A DNA stretch of 64,000 bases from a bacterium (GTDB lineage Bacteria; Actinomycetota; Acidimicrobiia; Acidimicrobiales; CATQHL01), in contig JAPOVS010000023.1 of the NCBI GenBank assembly GCA_026708055.1, forward strand, positions 62,001-126,000, written 5' to 3'. The notes beneath the pieces are model-generated. The model had not been told where the DNA came from, made no database searches, and saw nothing but the letters and a program-made list of their open reading frames with translations. The position numbers and the translations under genes were made by a program. Shown here piece by piece: positions 41,910-49,977 of this stretch. The first letter of the stretch is position 1; every line of letters starts with the position of its first letter.

Positions 41910-42875
41910 CTAGGCCGCTTCGGCTCCGGTGGCCTCGGCGCCGGAGTCGTCGGCCGGACCCACCGATCGGGCGATCATCAGGCCGCCGACCAGCGCCAGG
42001 ATGGGGCCCGACCCGGTCAGCCCGGGGCCCATCAGGCTGCCCGCGAGATCACCGGCTGCCAGCACGACGACGGCGATCCCGCCCACGCGGACGTGCGTCG
42101 CCATCTTCACCTGCATCCCCGCCGAGTTGGAGGGCGACAGCAGGCCGAGCAGGAGGAGCAGCACAAGCACGCCGAGAATCAGCACCGGATAGCCGGTTGC
42201 GATGTCGCTGTCGAGGCCCCCGACGACGAGATCCTCGCCGAACGCTCCCCCGGCACTGGAGGCGAACATTCCCGCGGCACTCGTGGCCCAGTCCATCCAG
42301 AACGACGCGATGATCGCAAGGATGGCGCCGAGCGCCGCCGTCACGTTGTGCGTGACCTGCCGGCCCGGGCGCCGGGCGGGATCCATCGTTGCGAAGGCGA
42401 TCCCCGTGAACGCCACGAATGATCCGATCATCGCCACCCACGATCCTCCGCCCATGAGGGTGCCATCCGCATCGTCGAACAGCACGATCACCGTGATGAG
42501 CGATGCAAGGAAGGCCCCGAGGGCGACACCCTTCGCCGTGTCGATCCGCGGCCGCCCCGAGAGCAGGGCAAGCCCGGCGAGAAAGACGACGAGGCCCACA
42601 CCGCCCCCGCCCGCCCCGATCCCGGCGAAGTTCGGGAACGCATCGGGCGCGATGTTGATCCAGCTCAGCAGGCCCGCCAGCACCATGGCTGCTGCCCCGA
42701 GCAGGACCAGCAGCCGGTCGACGGGCGGCACAGCGAGCGTGATGAGCCTCTTCGCCTCGGTCGGCGGGTCGGAGGGGGAGTCCTCCTCGGCGGGGGCTTC
42801 CTCCGGTGCTGGCCGCTCGGGCGGATCCGGGTCCTGCCCGCCGCCGGCCACGTTGTCGTCCACGGCATCGTTCAC
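41910..42875 (-). CDS. Hypothetical multi-pass membrane protein
   Basis: A 321-residue protein with a long acidic, Pro-rich N-terminal tail (residues 1-50), then about eight hydrophobic segments, including one around IPKL-like loop regions and two near FMAL-type sequence at the C-terminus. GTG 42875 is chosen because it has GGAGGA 5 nt upstream (rc of 42881-42886) and no such site precedes earlier codons. No transporter or enzyme motif is seen. Gene-free DNA of about 240 nt separates it from birA. Confidence 0.65.
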   Translation of the reverse strand: MNDAVDDNVAGGGQDPDPPERPAPEEAPAEEDSPSDPPTEAKRLITLAVPPVDRLLVLLGAAAMVLAGLLSWINIAPDAFPNFAGIGAGGGGVGLVVFLAGLALLSGRPRIDTAKGVALGAFLASLITVIVLFDDADGTLMGGGSWVAMIGSFVAFTGIAFATMDPARRPGRQVTHNVTAALGAILAIIASFWMDWATSAAGMFASSAGGAFGEDLVVGGLDSDIATGYPVLILGVLVLLLLLGLLSPSNSAGMQVKMATHVRVGGIAVVVLAAGDLAGSLMGPGLTGSGPILALVGGLMIARSVGPADDSGAEATGAEAA

Positions 42876-43112
42876 GGCAATCCTCCGGCATTCGACAGGA
42901 CAGGACCAAGACCGATCGTAGCCGGGTGGCCAGCACCGGAAGAGGTCTCGCTGCCGCGGGTCGGACCTCCTGCCTCCACCGCTCTCCGGGCCGCGATGCG
43001 ACGGGCGTCCGGCCGCTCCGGGTTGACGGGTGACCGGTCGGAGGTGGCACCGGGACCAGCCCCAGGGCACCGATGGCCGCTCCGGGCGGGCGGGCGGGCC
43101 GGTCGGAGCCGT

Positions 43113-43961
43113 TCAGGTGCGCTCGAGCCGGAGATGGCGGCAGTCGCCGGCAGTGATCTCGACGGGGCCGCTGGCCGTCGCCACGACGAGGTGACCGCCG
43201 GCGGTGAGATCCGCGGCCCGGCCGGCCACGGTGCCCCCGGGTGTCAGCACGCGCACGTGACGCCCGAGCGTGGCGCTTTTGCGGCGGAGTTCGTCCAGCA
43301 GGTCCCGCTCCCCGGCGGGCTCGCGCAGGCGCCGGTACCAGGCGTCGAGACGCACCAGCACCGAGATGAGCATCTCGTCGCGGCTCGGCGGGAGCACCGC
43401 CAGCGCATCCAGAGCGGTCGGGGGAAGCGGAGCGAAGTCGCGCTCGGTCTCCCCGATCTGCGCGGCGACCGTGGCGCTCAAGGCGGGATGCGACAGCAGG
43501 TTCACGCCGAAGCCCGCCACGACGGCAGCCGTGCCGCCGCCGGCAACGTCCGACTCCGCCAACACACCGGCCAGCTTGGCCTCGCCCGGCGCTCCCGCCT
43601 CGCCGGGCACGCGCGCGATCACGTCGTTGGGCCACTTCAGTTGTACATCCGCACCCACATCGGCACAGGCATCGCGCACCGCGAGACCCACCGCCGGCGA
43701 CAGCAACGTCAGCGCCGCCCTCCCCGCTTGCGGCCGTAGCAGTACCGAGGCAAGCAACGCCGCGCCGGGCGGTGCCACCCACGACCGGCCGTGCCGTCCC
43801 CGCCCGGCGGTCTGGTGGTCCGCGACGAGCACCAGCCCTTCGGATGCACCGTCACGGGCTGCGGCCAGCAGGTCGGCGTTGGTCGAGCCGGTGGTGCCCA
43901 CGAAGCGGACGGAGCCGAAGACCGTTCCCGCCATCCGCTCGCGCACCTCGTCGGCCCTCAT
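43113..43961 (-). CDS. birA: Biotin--[acetyl-CoA-carboxylase] ligase (short BirA)
   Basis: A 282-residue biotin protein ligase. The ATP/biotin motif TAGRGRHGRSW (about 53), LKWPNDV (about 108), KLAGVLAES (about 125) and a C-terminal SH3-like domain (GTVAGRAADLTAGGHLVV) are present. There is no N-terminal HTH, so it is a monofunctional ligase and not a repressor. ATG 43961 is chosen because homologous sequence starts at MRADEVRE. It is divergent from the biotin carboxylase gene, whose carrier domain it would biotinylate; the 161-nt gap holds both promoters. Confidence 0.92.
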   Translation of the reverse strand: MRADEVRERMAGTVFGSVRFVGTTGSTNADLLAAARDGASEGLVLVADHQTAGRGRHGRSWVAPPGAALLASVLLRPQAGRAALTLLSPAVGLAVRDACADVGADVQLKWPNDVIARVPGEAGAPGEAKLAGVLAESDVAGGGTAAVVAGFGVNLLSHPALSATVAAQIGETERDFAPLPPTALDALAVLPPSRDEMLISVLVRLDAWYRRLREPAGERDLLDELRRKSATLGRHVRVLTPGGTVAGRAADLTAGGHLVVATASGPVEITAGDCRHLRLERT

Positions 43962-44122
43962 CGGTCGACACCTCCGGGGCGCCCGGCGCCCGACGAGATC
44001 GCCGCGCCGCACTGTCCCTCGAGACACGATCGGAGACCCCGCCAACCCGCAACGCACCGGCCTTCGACGGGCGCCCGGGGCACATTCTGCGGATTCGGGG
44101 CCACGATCTGGCACGATAAGGT

Positions 44123-45898
44123 GTGTTTTCTTCGGTGCTGATCGCCAACCGGGGCGAGATCGCCGTCCGGGTGATCCGGACGTGCCGGGAGATGGGCATC
44201 CGGTCGATCGCTGTCTACTCCGAGCCCGACCGCGACGCCCTGCACGTGCGTCTGGCGGACGAGGCGTACGCCCTCGGGGGACAGTCGAGCGAGGAGAGTT
44301 ACCTCAACGTGCCCGCCATCCTGGCCGCCGTCGAGGCCGGCGGCGCCGAGGCGGTCCACCCCGGCTACGGGTTCTTCAGCGAGAACGCGGACTTCGCCCG
44401 GCGCATCGTGGAGATGGGAGTGACCTTCATCGGCCCGCCGCCGGAGGCCATCGAGGTGATGGGCGACAAGATCTCCGCCCGCCGGGCCGCCGAGAGCGTC
44501 GGCGTGGGAAGCGTGCCGGGGACGCCGCTGGTGGACACCGCCGACGACGTGGCGGCGTTCGCGGGCGAGCACGGCTACCCGATCGCGGTCAAGGCCGCCT
44601 ACGGCGGAGGCGGGCGCGGTCTCAAGGTGGTGCAGGCCGCCGGGGAGATCGACTCGGCGCTGGAGTCGGCCCGCCGCGAGGCCCTGGCCTACTTCGGGCG
44701 CGACGAGCTGTACCTGGAGCGCTACCTCCCCCGGCCGCGCCACGTCGAGGTGCAGGTGCTGGCCGACGCCCACGGAAACTGCATCCACCTGGGAACGCGC
44801 GACTGCTCGGCGCAGCGTCGCCACCAGAAACTGATCGAGGAGGCGCCCGCCCCGGACATCCCCGCCGAGGTGACCGCCGCCATGGGCGAGGCTGCCGTCA
44901 CCGTGGCGAAGGGCTGCGGCTACGTGAACGCCGGAACGGTGGAGTTCCTGTACCAGGACGAGCAGTTCTGGTACCTGGAGATGAACACGCGCCTGCAGGT
45001 GGAGCACCCCGCCACCGAGTTGGTCTGCGGCCTCGACCTGGTGGAGCAGCAGCTCCGGGTGGCGGCCGGCGAGCCGCTGGGATTCGAACAGAGCGACGTG
45101 GAGCTGCGGGGCCACGCCATCGAGGTGCGCATCAACGCCGAGGATCCCGCCGGTGGGCACTTCCTGCCCTCGCCGGGGCGCGTCGCCAAGCTGGTGGTGC
45201 CCGACGGTTTCGGCACCCGCTTCGACACGGGCTACGAGGCCGGCGACGAGATCAGCCCGCTCTACGACAACCTGATCGGCAAGCTCATCTGCTGGGGCGC
45301 CGACCGTCCCGCGGCCATCCGCCGCACGCTGCGGGCGCTCGGGGAGATGGAGGTGGAGGGCGTCGCCACGACCATCCCCGCCGATGAGGCCATCCTCTCA
45401 CATCCCGATTTCGCGGCCGTGACCCACTCCACCCGATGGGTGACCGACGAGTTGGACCTCTCGGGCCTCATGCCGATGCAGGTGGCCGAGGAACTGGCGC
45501 TCACCGGCGACAGCGAGAAGGTGCACCACACCATCGACGTGGAGGTCAACGCCAAGCGCTACACGGTGAAGCTCTGGATGCCGCCGGGAGCCGCGGCCGC
45601 AGCACCGGCGGCGGAGGGGCGACCCACCCGCCGGCCGCGGCGGACCTCGGGGAGCGGCGGCTCCGGGGCCGGCAGAGGCAGCGGCGAGGTGCGCACCCCG
45701 ATGCAAGGCACGGTCATCAAGGTGCTCGTGGCCGTGGGCGAAACCGTGGCCGCCGGCGACCCGGTCGTGGTGCTGGAGGCCATGAAGATGGAGAACAACC
45801 TCCTCGCCGGCTGCGACGGCACCGTCAGCGAGGTGCGGGTGGCGGCCGGCGATCTGGTCGGCGGCGGTGACCTAGTGGTGCTGATAGAGCCGGCGTAG
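44123..45898 (+). CDS. Acyl-CoA carboxylase alpha subunit (biotin carboxylase plus carrier domain)
   Basis: A 591-residue AccA-type alpha subunit. The biotin carboxylase domain (residues 1-about 445) begins FSSVLIANRGEIAVRVIRTCREMG and holds the Gly-rich loop AAYGGGGRGLK and EMNTRLQVEHPATE. A Pro-rich linker leads to the biotin carboxyl carrier domain with EAMKMENN, biotinylated at K555. It carboxylates biotin with bicarbonate and ATP for acetyl- or propionyl-CoA carboxylation; the carboxyltransferase beta subunit is not in the window. GTG start at 44123. BirA is divergently adjacent. Confidence 0.93.
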   Translation: MFSSVLIANRGEIAVRVIRTCREMGIRSIAVYSEPDRDALHVRLADEAYALGGQSSEESYLNVPAILAAVEAGGAEAVHPGYGFFSENADFARRIVEMGVTFIGPPPEAIEVMGDKISARRAAESVGVGSVPGTPLVDTADDVAAFAGEHGYPIAVKAAYGGGGRGLKVVQAAGEIDSALESARREALAYFGRDELYLERYLPRPRHVEVQVLADAHGNCIHLGTRDCSAQRRHQKLIEEAPAPDIPAEVTAAMGEAAVTVAKGCGYVNAGTVEFLYQDEQFWYLEMNTRLQVEHPATELVCGLDLVEQQLRVAAGEPLGFEQSDVELRGHAIEVRINAEDPAGGHFLPSPGRVAKLVVPDGFGTRFDTGYEAGDEISPLYDNLIGKLICWGADRPAAIRRTLRALGEMEVEGVATTIPADEAILSHPDFAAVTHSTRWVTDELDLSGLMPMQVAEELALTGDSEKVHHTIDVEVNAKRYTVKLWMPPGAAAAAPAAEGRPTRRPRRTSGSGGSGAGRGSGEVRTPMQGTVIKVLVAVGETVAAGDPVVVLEAMKMENNLLAGCDGTVSEVRVAAGDLVGGGDLVVLIEPA

Positions 45899-46030
45899 GA
45901 GACTGCTGAGCATTGCCGCCGATGCCCCGACCCGTCATTCCGGCGAAGGGGGGTAGAGGAGCTCGGAGTGATCCTGGCCTCCCCGGTCCCGCAGCCTCCC
46001 CCCGTGCGGCAGTGGCCGCCGCACCGCTGG

Positions 46031-46348
46031 TCAGGCCGCCGTCAGATCGCCGGGACCGGGCAGTTCGGCGAATCTCTCGACTTCGATGTCTCCGGCACGG
46101 TCCCGGGCAAGCCAGAGATCGTGAGCCATCTGCATGCGCAGCCACGTCTCCGGAGTCGAGCCGAAGGCGCGGGAGAGGCGGATCGCCATCTCGATCGACA
46201 CGCCGGCCTTCTCGTTCACAAGATCTGACAGCGCCTGGCGGGTGACACCGAGGCCCTGTGCGGCCCGCGTCACCGTCAGACCCAGCGGCTCCAGACACTC
46301 CCACCTCACGATCCCCCCCGGGTGGGGAGGGTGGTGCATGGCCATCAT
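46031..46348 (-). CDS. XRE-family HigA-like antitoxin
   Basis: A 105-residue protein with an HTH (LTVTRAAQGLGVTRQALSDLVNEKAGVSIEMAIRLSRAFG), characteristic of HigA. It lacks an adjacent HigB. Its ATG overlaps the stop of the PIN-like gene at 46345 by 4 nt, so it is the third gene of an operon headed by a DUF433 protein. Its HPPHPGGIV start is typical of HigA proteins. A role as a second antitoxin or transcriptional repressor for the operon is inferred. Confidence 0.85.
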   Translation of the reverse strand: MMAMHHPPHPGGIVRWECLEPLGLTVTRAAQGLGVTRQALSDLVNEKAGVSIEMAIRLSRAFGSTPETWLRMQMAHDLWLARDRAGDIEVERFAELPGPGDLTAA

Positions 46349-46902
46349 CTCATCTCCTCAGTGGTAATCGGTGTAGTCGACATCGACCGCGTGACCACCG
46401 CCTCCTGTGGATACAGAGGGCCAAGCGGGGTAGTCCGCTTGCGTGGCTTCCTCGCAGGTCTGATTTGCCTCATCCGGCCACGCGCGAAGCGAGCCGCCTC
46501 GCCGAGGTCGAGCGACTTCGTCGTGGTGCGCATCGCCTGCAGGCAGATCGGACCGTCGGCGCGCTCCAGACGCTCCTCCCAGTCGTGGATCTGCTTGAAC
46601 ACGAGAAAGACCATGTCCACACGACGGAGTTGGCACCCGCGGGGATCGATCCAGATCACACGATGTCCAGCCTCGGCGCACAGCATGACCATGCCGAGAT
46701 CCGAGGTCACCACGATCCGGTTCGTGTGTTGTGCGTACTCCAGGACTTCCTCATCTGAGGATCCACGAGGCGGAGCCGAGTCGTGGTTCGCCTTCATCCC
46801 CACATAGGAGACCCGGTACTCAAGGATCCGAAGGGCTTCGGCGACTCTCCACGGAAGATTCTCGTCGAATAGAAGCCGGAGCCGGGCGCGACGATTCGAC
46901 AC
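46345..46902 (-). CDS. DUF5615 PIN-like putative toxin
   Basis: A 185-residue PIN-like protein. The N-terminal LRLLFDENLPWRVAEALR carries the conserved Asp-Glu, IVVTSDLGMVMLC carries the second Asp, and HRVIWIDPRGCQL follows, as in Mut7-C/DUF5615 RNases. The C-terminal 70 residues are basic and extended compared with the usual 110-120-residue size. It begins 15 nt downstream of the DUF433 gene, the classical VapBC45-like order, and is followed by the HigA-like gene. Confidence 0.8.
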   Translation of the reverse strand: MSNRRARLRLLFDENLPWRVAEALRILEYRVSYVGMKANHDSAPPRGSSDEEVLEYAQHTNRIVVTSDLGMVMLCAEAGHRVIWIDPRGCQLRRVDMVFLVFKQIHDWEERLERADGPICLQAMRTTTKSLDLGEAARFARGRMRQIRPARKPRKRTTPLGPLYPQEAVVTRSMSTTPITTEEMR

Positions 46903-46917
46903 CGGATGCGCTCGAGT

Positions 46918-47709
46918 TCAAGCAGCCGGTCTGAGACTGTGCTCGAAGCCGAGCGCCGCCCGCACCTGCGCGACGCTGAGCCGGTAGTCGTCGGACACCT
47001 CAGCGATCTCCTCGTCCGAGGGCGCTCTGTCATCTTCCGCAGAAAGTAGACGAGCAATCAATCCTGTCGGCACTCGCGTGCCGTTGACACAGGGTTCCCC
47101 GGCCTGCACTGCCGGGTTGATCCACACCTCAGCACGCGGGCGCCAGATCGCCGCCATGCCCTCGTCGTTGAACTCGATCGGCTCTAGGAGCGGCACGACC
47201 ACGGCCTGGAACGCGAGCTGTCCGCCCTGCCTGACATTCTCCCAGCCTTCGCCCGGTTCGACCTCGGCGAAAAAGCCGGCACCCATCGTTGCAAGGCTCT
47301 TGTGAGCGAATGGTCGGTCTGTCCCGAGGCGCCGAGCCAGATACGTTGCACCGTTACGAATGTGATCCCGCCCGACCCCTCGATCAAGCAACACGGCGAT
47401 GACCCGCAGACTCATCAGGTCCCAGAAGCTGAATAGACCAGCTAACTCCCCCGTCAGCAGCGGGTTCGCCCTACGATCAGACCGCGTCCAGCCCTCGACC
47501 CTCTGGCGCGTCCTTCTTAGCAGGCGCGCAACTTCGGCGACGTCGTAGATTCCCCTTCCGAGGTACGAGTCGCCGGTTGAGGCTTCTGGAGTGGCGACGG
47601 CAGGCACAGCACCAGCGTAGTTACACCCACCGACAGCGGGCACGTTCTCGCCGCCTCTCGCCCTAAGAGGGTGCGCGGATAGGCTCTGATCAGGTGATTT
47701 GCCCTTCAC
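46918..47709 (-). CDS. DUF433 antitoxin-like protein with N-terminal MerR-like region
   Basis: About 263 residues. A MerR-like HTH (IYDVAEVARLLRRTRQRVEGW, about residues 54-74) is followed by a helical region. The C-terminal DUF433 domain is PCVNGTRVPTGLIARLLSAEDD...EIAEVSDDYRLSVAQVRAAL (about 205-255), typical of VapB45-type antitoxins. GTG 47709 is the longest start; GTG 47640 is an alternative closer to the conserved part. It heads the operon with the PIN-like toxin and the HigA-like gene. Confidence 0.8.
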   Translation of the reverse strand: MKGKSPDQSLSAHPLRARGGENVPAVGGCNYAGAVPAVATPEASTGDSYLGRGIYDVAEVARLLRRTRQRVEGWTRSDRRANPLLTGELAGLFSFWDLMSLRVIAVLLDRGVGRDHIRNGATYLARRLGTDRPFAHKSLATMGAGFFAEVEPGEGWENVRQGGQLAFQAVVVPLLEPIEFNDEGMAAIWRPRAEVWINPAVQAGEPCVNGTRVPTGLIARLLSAEDDRAPSDEEIAEVSDDYRLSVAQVRAALGFEHSLRPAA

Positions 47710-47898
47710 CTGGCGAACTTGTTTGTGCTGGTGGCGAGCGACGAAGCTTGTCGGATCGGTGTCTCTCGGGCGGTGCCGATCACCTATCCGCTAACGCTCT
47801 AAGGTGAACTTCCGCTGGAAATTCACGAAGAGCCGTCATCATGAGCGCAAACCCCTCGGAGAACTCGAGTGCGACGGCGCAGGCGCGCGGGGCGGGCC

Positions 47899-49977
47899 AT
47901 GGCTGATTACGCCAATGGTGGGCTCACGCCGGAGCAGGAGGCTCGGCGGGAGATCGATGCGCAGTTGGCGGCGTGCGGTTGGGTGGTGCAGGACCACAAG
48001 TCTGCGGCGGTGGCGGCGGCTCGGGGGGTGGCGGTGCGAGAGGTGCCGGTCGGTGCGGGGTGGGCCGATTATGTGCTGTTCGTGGATTGCCAGGCGGTGG
48101 GGGTGATCGAGGCGAAGCCGGTGGGGACGACGCTGACGGGCGTGGAGACGCAGACGCTGGGTTACCGGCGGTCCTATCCCGGTGAGCTGCCGGCATTCCA
48201 GGTGGGCGGGGTGCTGCCGTTCGGTTATGAGTCCACCGGCGTGGAGACCCGGTTCACCTGCGGGTTGGATCCTGTGCCCACGTCACGGCGGGTGTTCGCG
48301 TTTCACCGGCCCGAGGCGATGGCTCGCTGGATTGACGACCACATCGAGACAAAGGCCGGCACGCTGCGCGCCGGGTTCGTGACGGAGTTCCGCGACCGTC
48401 TGACCCGCTCCCAGCGCCTCGAGCTGGTGGATGAGGACGTGGACTACGACGCCGCCGAGTTGGACCGCCGGGTGGTGGCGCCCGATCAGATCCGCACCGT
48501 CGCAGCGACGCTGCGGGACTCGCTGCCGGCGATGTTCCCCGACCGCGAGCGGCGCGCCGACGGGAAGCTGCGTCACGTCCCCAAGACGCTGATCTTCGCC
48601 AAGGACGACAGCCACGCGGATGACATCGTCCAGATCGTGCGGGAGGAGTTCGGCCTCGGCAACGAGGGCGCGGTGAAGATCACCTACCGGTCCGGCGACG
48701 CCGGCCGCCGCCCCGAGGAGTTGCTGCAGCAGTTCCGCAACGCCTACAACCCCCGCATCGCGGTGACCGTGGACCTCATCGCCACCGGCACCGACGTGAA
48801 GCCCATCGAGTGCGTGGTGTTCATGCGCCGGGTGCGCAGCCGGAACTACTTCGAGCAGATGAAGGGGCGCGGCGTGCGGGTCATCGACCCCGACGACCTG
48901 CGCGCCGTCACGCCCGACGCCACCGTCAAGGACCGCTTCGTGGTCGTGGACGCGGTCGGGGTGACCGACGACGACCTGCCCGACACCGTGCCCCTGGAGC
49001 GGCAACGCCACGAGAGCTTCGACCAACTCCTGGCCCGCATCGGCTTGGGCTCCACCGACGAGGCCACGGTGTCCTCGGCGGCGTCGCGCCTGGCCCGACT
49101 CGACCAGCGCATGACCGCCGGGGACCGCGCCGCGGTGCAGAAGATCGCCGGCATGGGCCTCGGCGCGCTCGCCCGCCGACTCGTCGAAGCGCTCGACCCG
49201 GATAGTCACCTGCAAGCGGCCGCCGAGGCCGCCGGGATCGACGACCCCACACCCGAGCAGGTCGCCTCCGCCCGCGAGCAGTTGGTCCGGGCTGCCGTCC
49301 AGCCCCTCGCCGGCAACTCCGAACTGCGCGAGAAGCTGATCGAGGTCCGCCGCAGCTACGAGCAGATGATCGACTCCGCCTCCGCCGACACCGTCGTCTC
49401 CGAAGGGTTCTCCGTCGACGCCGCCGACCGGGCCCGCCGCCAAGTCGAGTCGTTCCGCAAGTTCATCGAAGAGCACCGAGACCAGATCACCGCCCTGCAA
49501 GTGCTGTACGACCAGCCACCTGGCGGATTCTTCACCTACGCGGACATCAAGGGACTCGCCAACGCCATCGCCCGCCCACCCCACCGCTGGACCACCGAGG
49601 ACCTCTGGGCCGCCTACGAGACCCTCGACGCCAGCAAGGTCCGCGGCTCGGGCCACCGCGTGAACACTGACCTCGTCAGCCTCGTCCGCTACGCAATCGG
49701 CCTCACCGACGAACTGGTCGCCTACCCCGACCTCGTCAACGAGCGCTTCGAGGCATGGCTCCAGCAGCAGCGCAACGCCGGCCGCGCATTCACGGTCGAG
49801 CAGGTCGCTTACCTCCGCCTGATCCGCGATCACCTGGCAACGAGCGTGATGATCGCCCCATATGACTTCAGGAACCCTCCGTTCAGCACCCACGGCGGCT
49901 ACGGCCGAGCCCTCCAGCTGTTCGGCGATGAGCTCACACCACTGATGGACGAACTGATGGAGGTACTGGTGGCGTGA
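47899..49977 (+). CDS. hsdR: Type I restriction endonuclease subunit R lacking the first motor domain
   Basis: A 692-residue HsdR. Residues 10-145 are the N-terminal nuclease domain: DYVLFVDCQAVGVIEAK is a PD-(D/E)XK core (D57, E71, K73). The sequence then jumps at about residue 145-160 to the second RecA-like helicase domain (KTLIFAKDDSHADDIV, VTVDLIATGTDVKPIE, YFEQMKGRGVR) and the C-terminal helical domain. The Walker A, DEAD-box and motif III region expected in 900-1000-residue HsdR proteins is missing without a frameshift. As written it should not hydrolyse ATP or translocate DNA. ATG 47899 is chosen; GTG 47869 is in frame. hsdS overlaps by 4 nt. Confidence 0.85.
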   Translation: MADYANGGLTPEQEARREIDAQLAACGWVVQDHKSAAVAAARGVAVREVPVGAGWADYVLFVDCQAVGVIEAKPVGTTLTGVETQTLGYRRSYPGELPAFQVGGVLPFGYESTGVETRFTCGLDPVPTSRRVFAFHRPEAMARWIDDHIETKAGTLRAGFVTEFRDRLTRSQRLELVDEDVDYDAAELDRRVVAPDQIRTVAATLRDSLPAMFPDRERRADGKLRHVPKTLIFAKDDSHADDIVQIVREEFGLGNEGAVKITYRSGDAGRRPEELLQQFRNAYNPRIAVTVDLIATGTDVKPIECVVFMRRVRSRNYFEQMKGRGVRVIDPDDLRAVTPDATVKDRFVVVDAVGVTDDDLPDTVPLERQRHESFDQLLARIGLGSTDEATVSSAASRLARLDQRMTAGDRAAVQKIAGMGLGALARRLVEALDPDSHLQAAAEAAGIDDPTPEQVASAREQLVRAAVQPLAGNSELREKLIEVRRSYEQMIDSASADTVVSEGFSVDAADRARRQVESFRKFIEEHRDQITALQVLYDQPPGGFFTYADIKGLANAIARPPHRWTTEDLWAAYETLDASKVRGSGHRVNTDLVSLVRYAIGLTDELVAYPDLVNERFEAWLQQQRNAGRAFTVEQVAYLRLIRDHLATSVMIAPYDFRNPPFSTHGGYGRALQLFGDELTPLMDELMEVLVA

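Noticed and set aside
46031-46348. Calling the HigA-like gene part of a higBA pair
   Set aside because: No HigB-like RelE-fold toxin lies beside it; the adjacent gene is a DUF5615 PIN-like protein.
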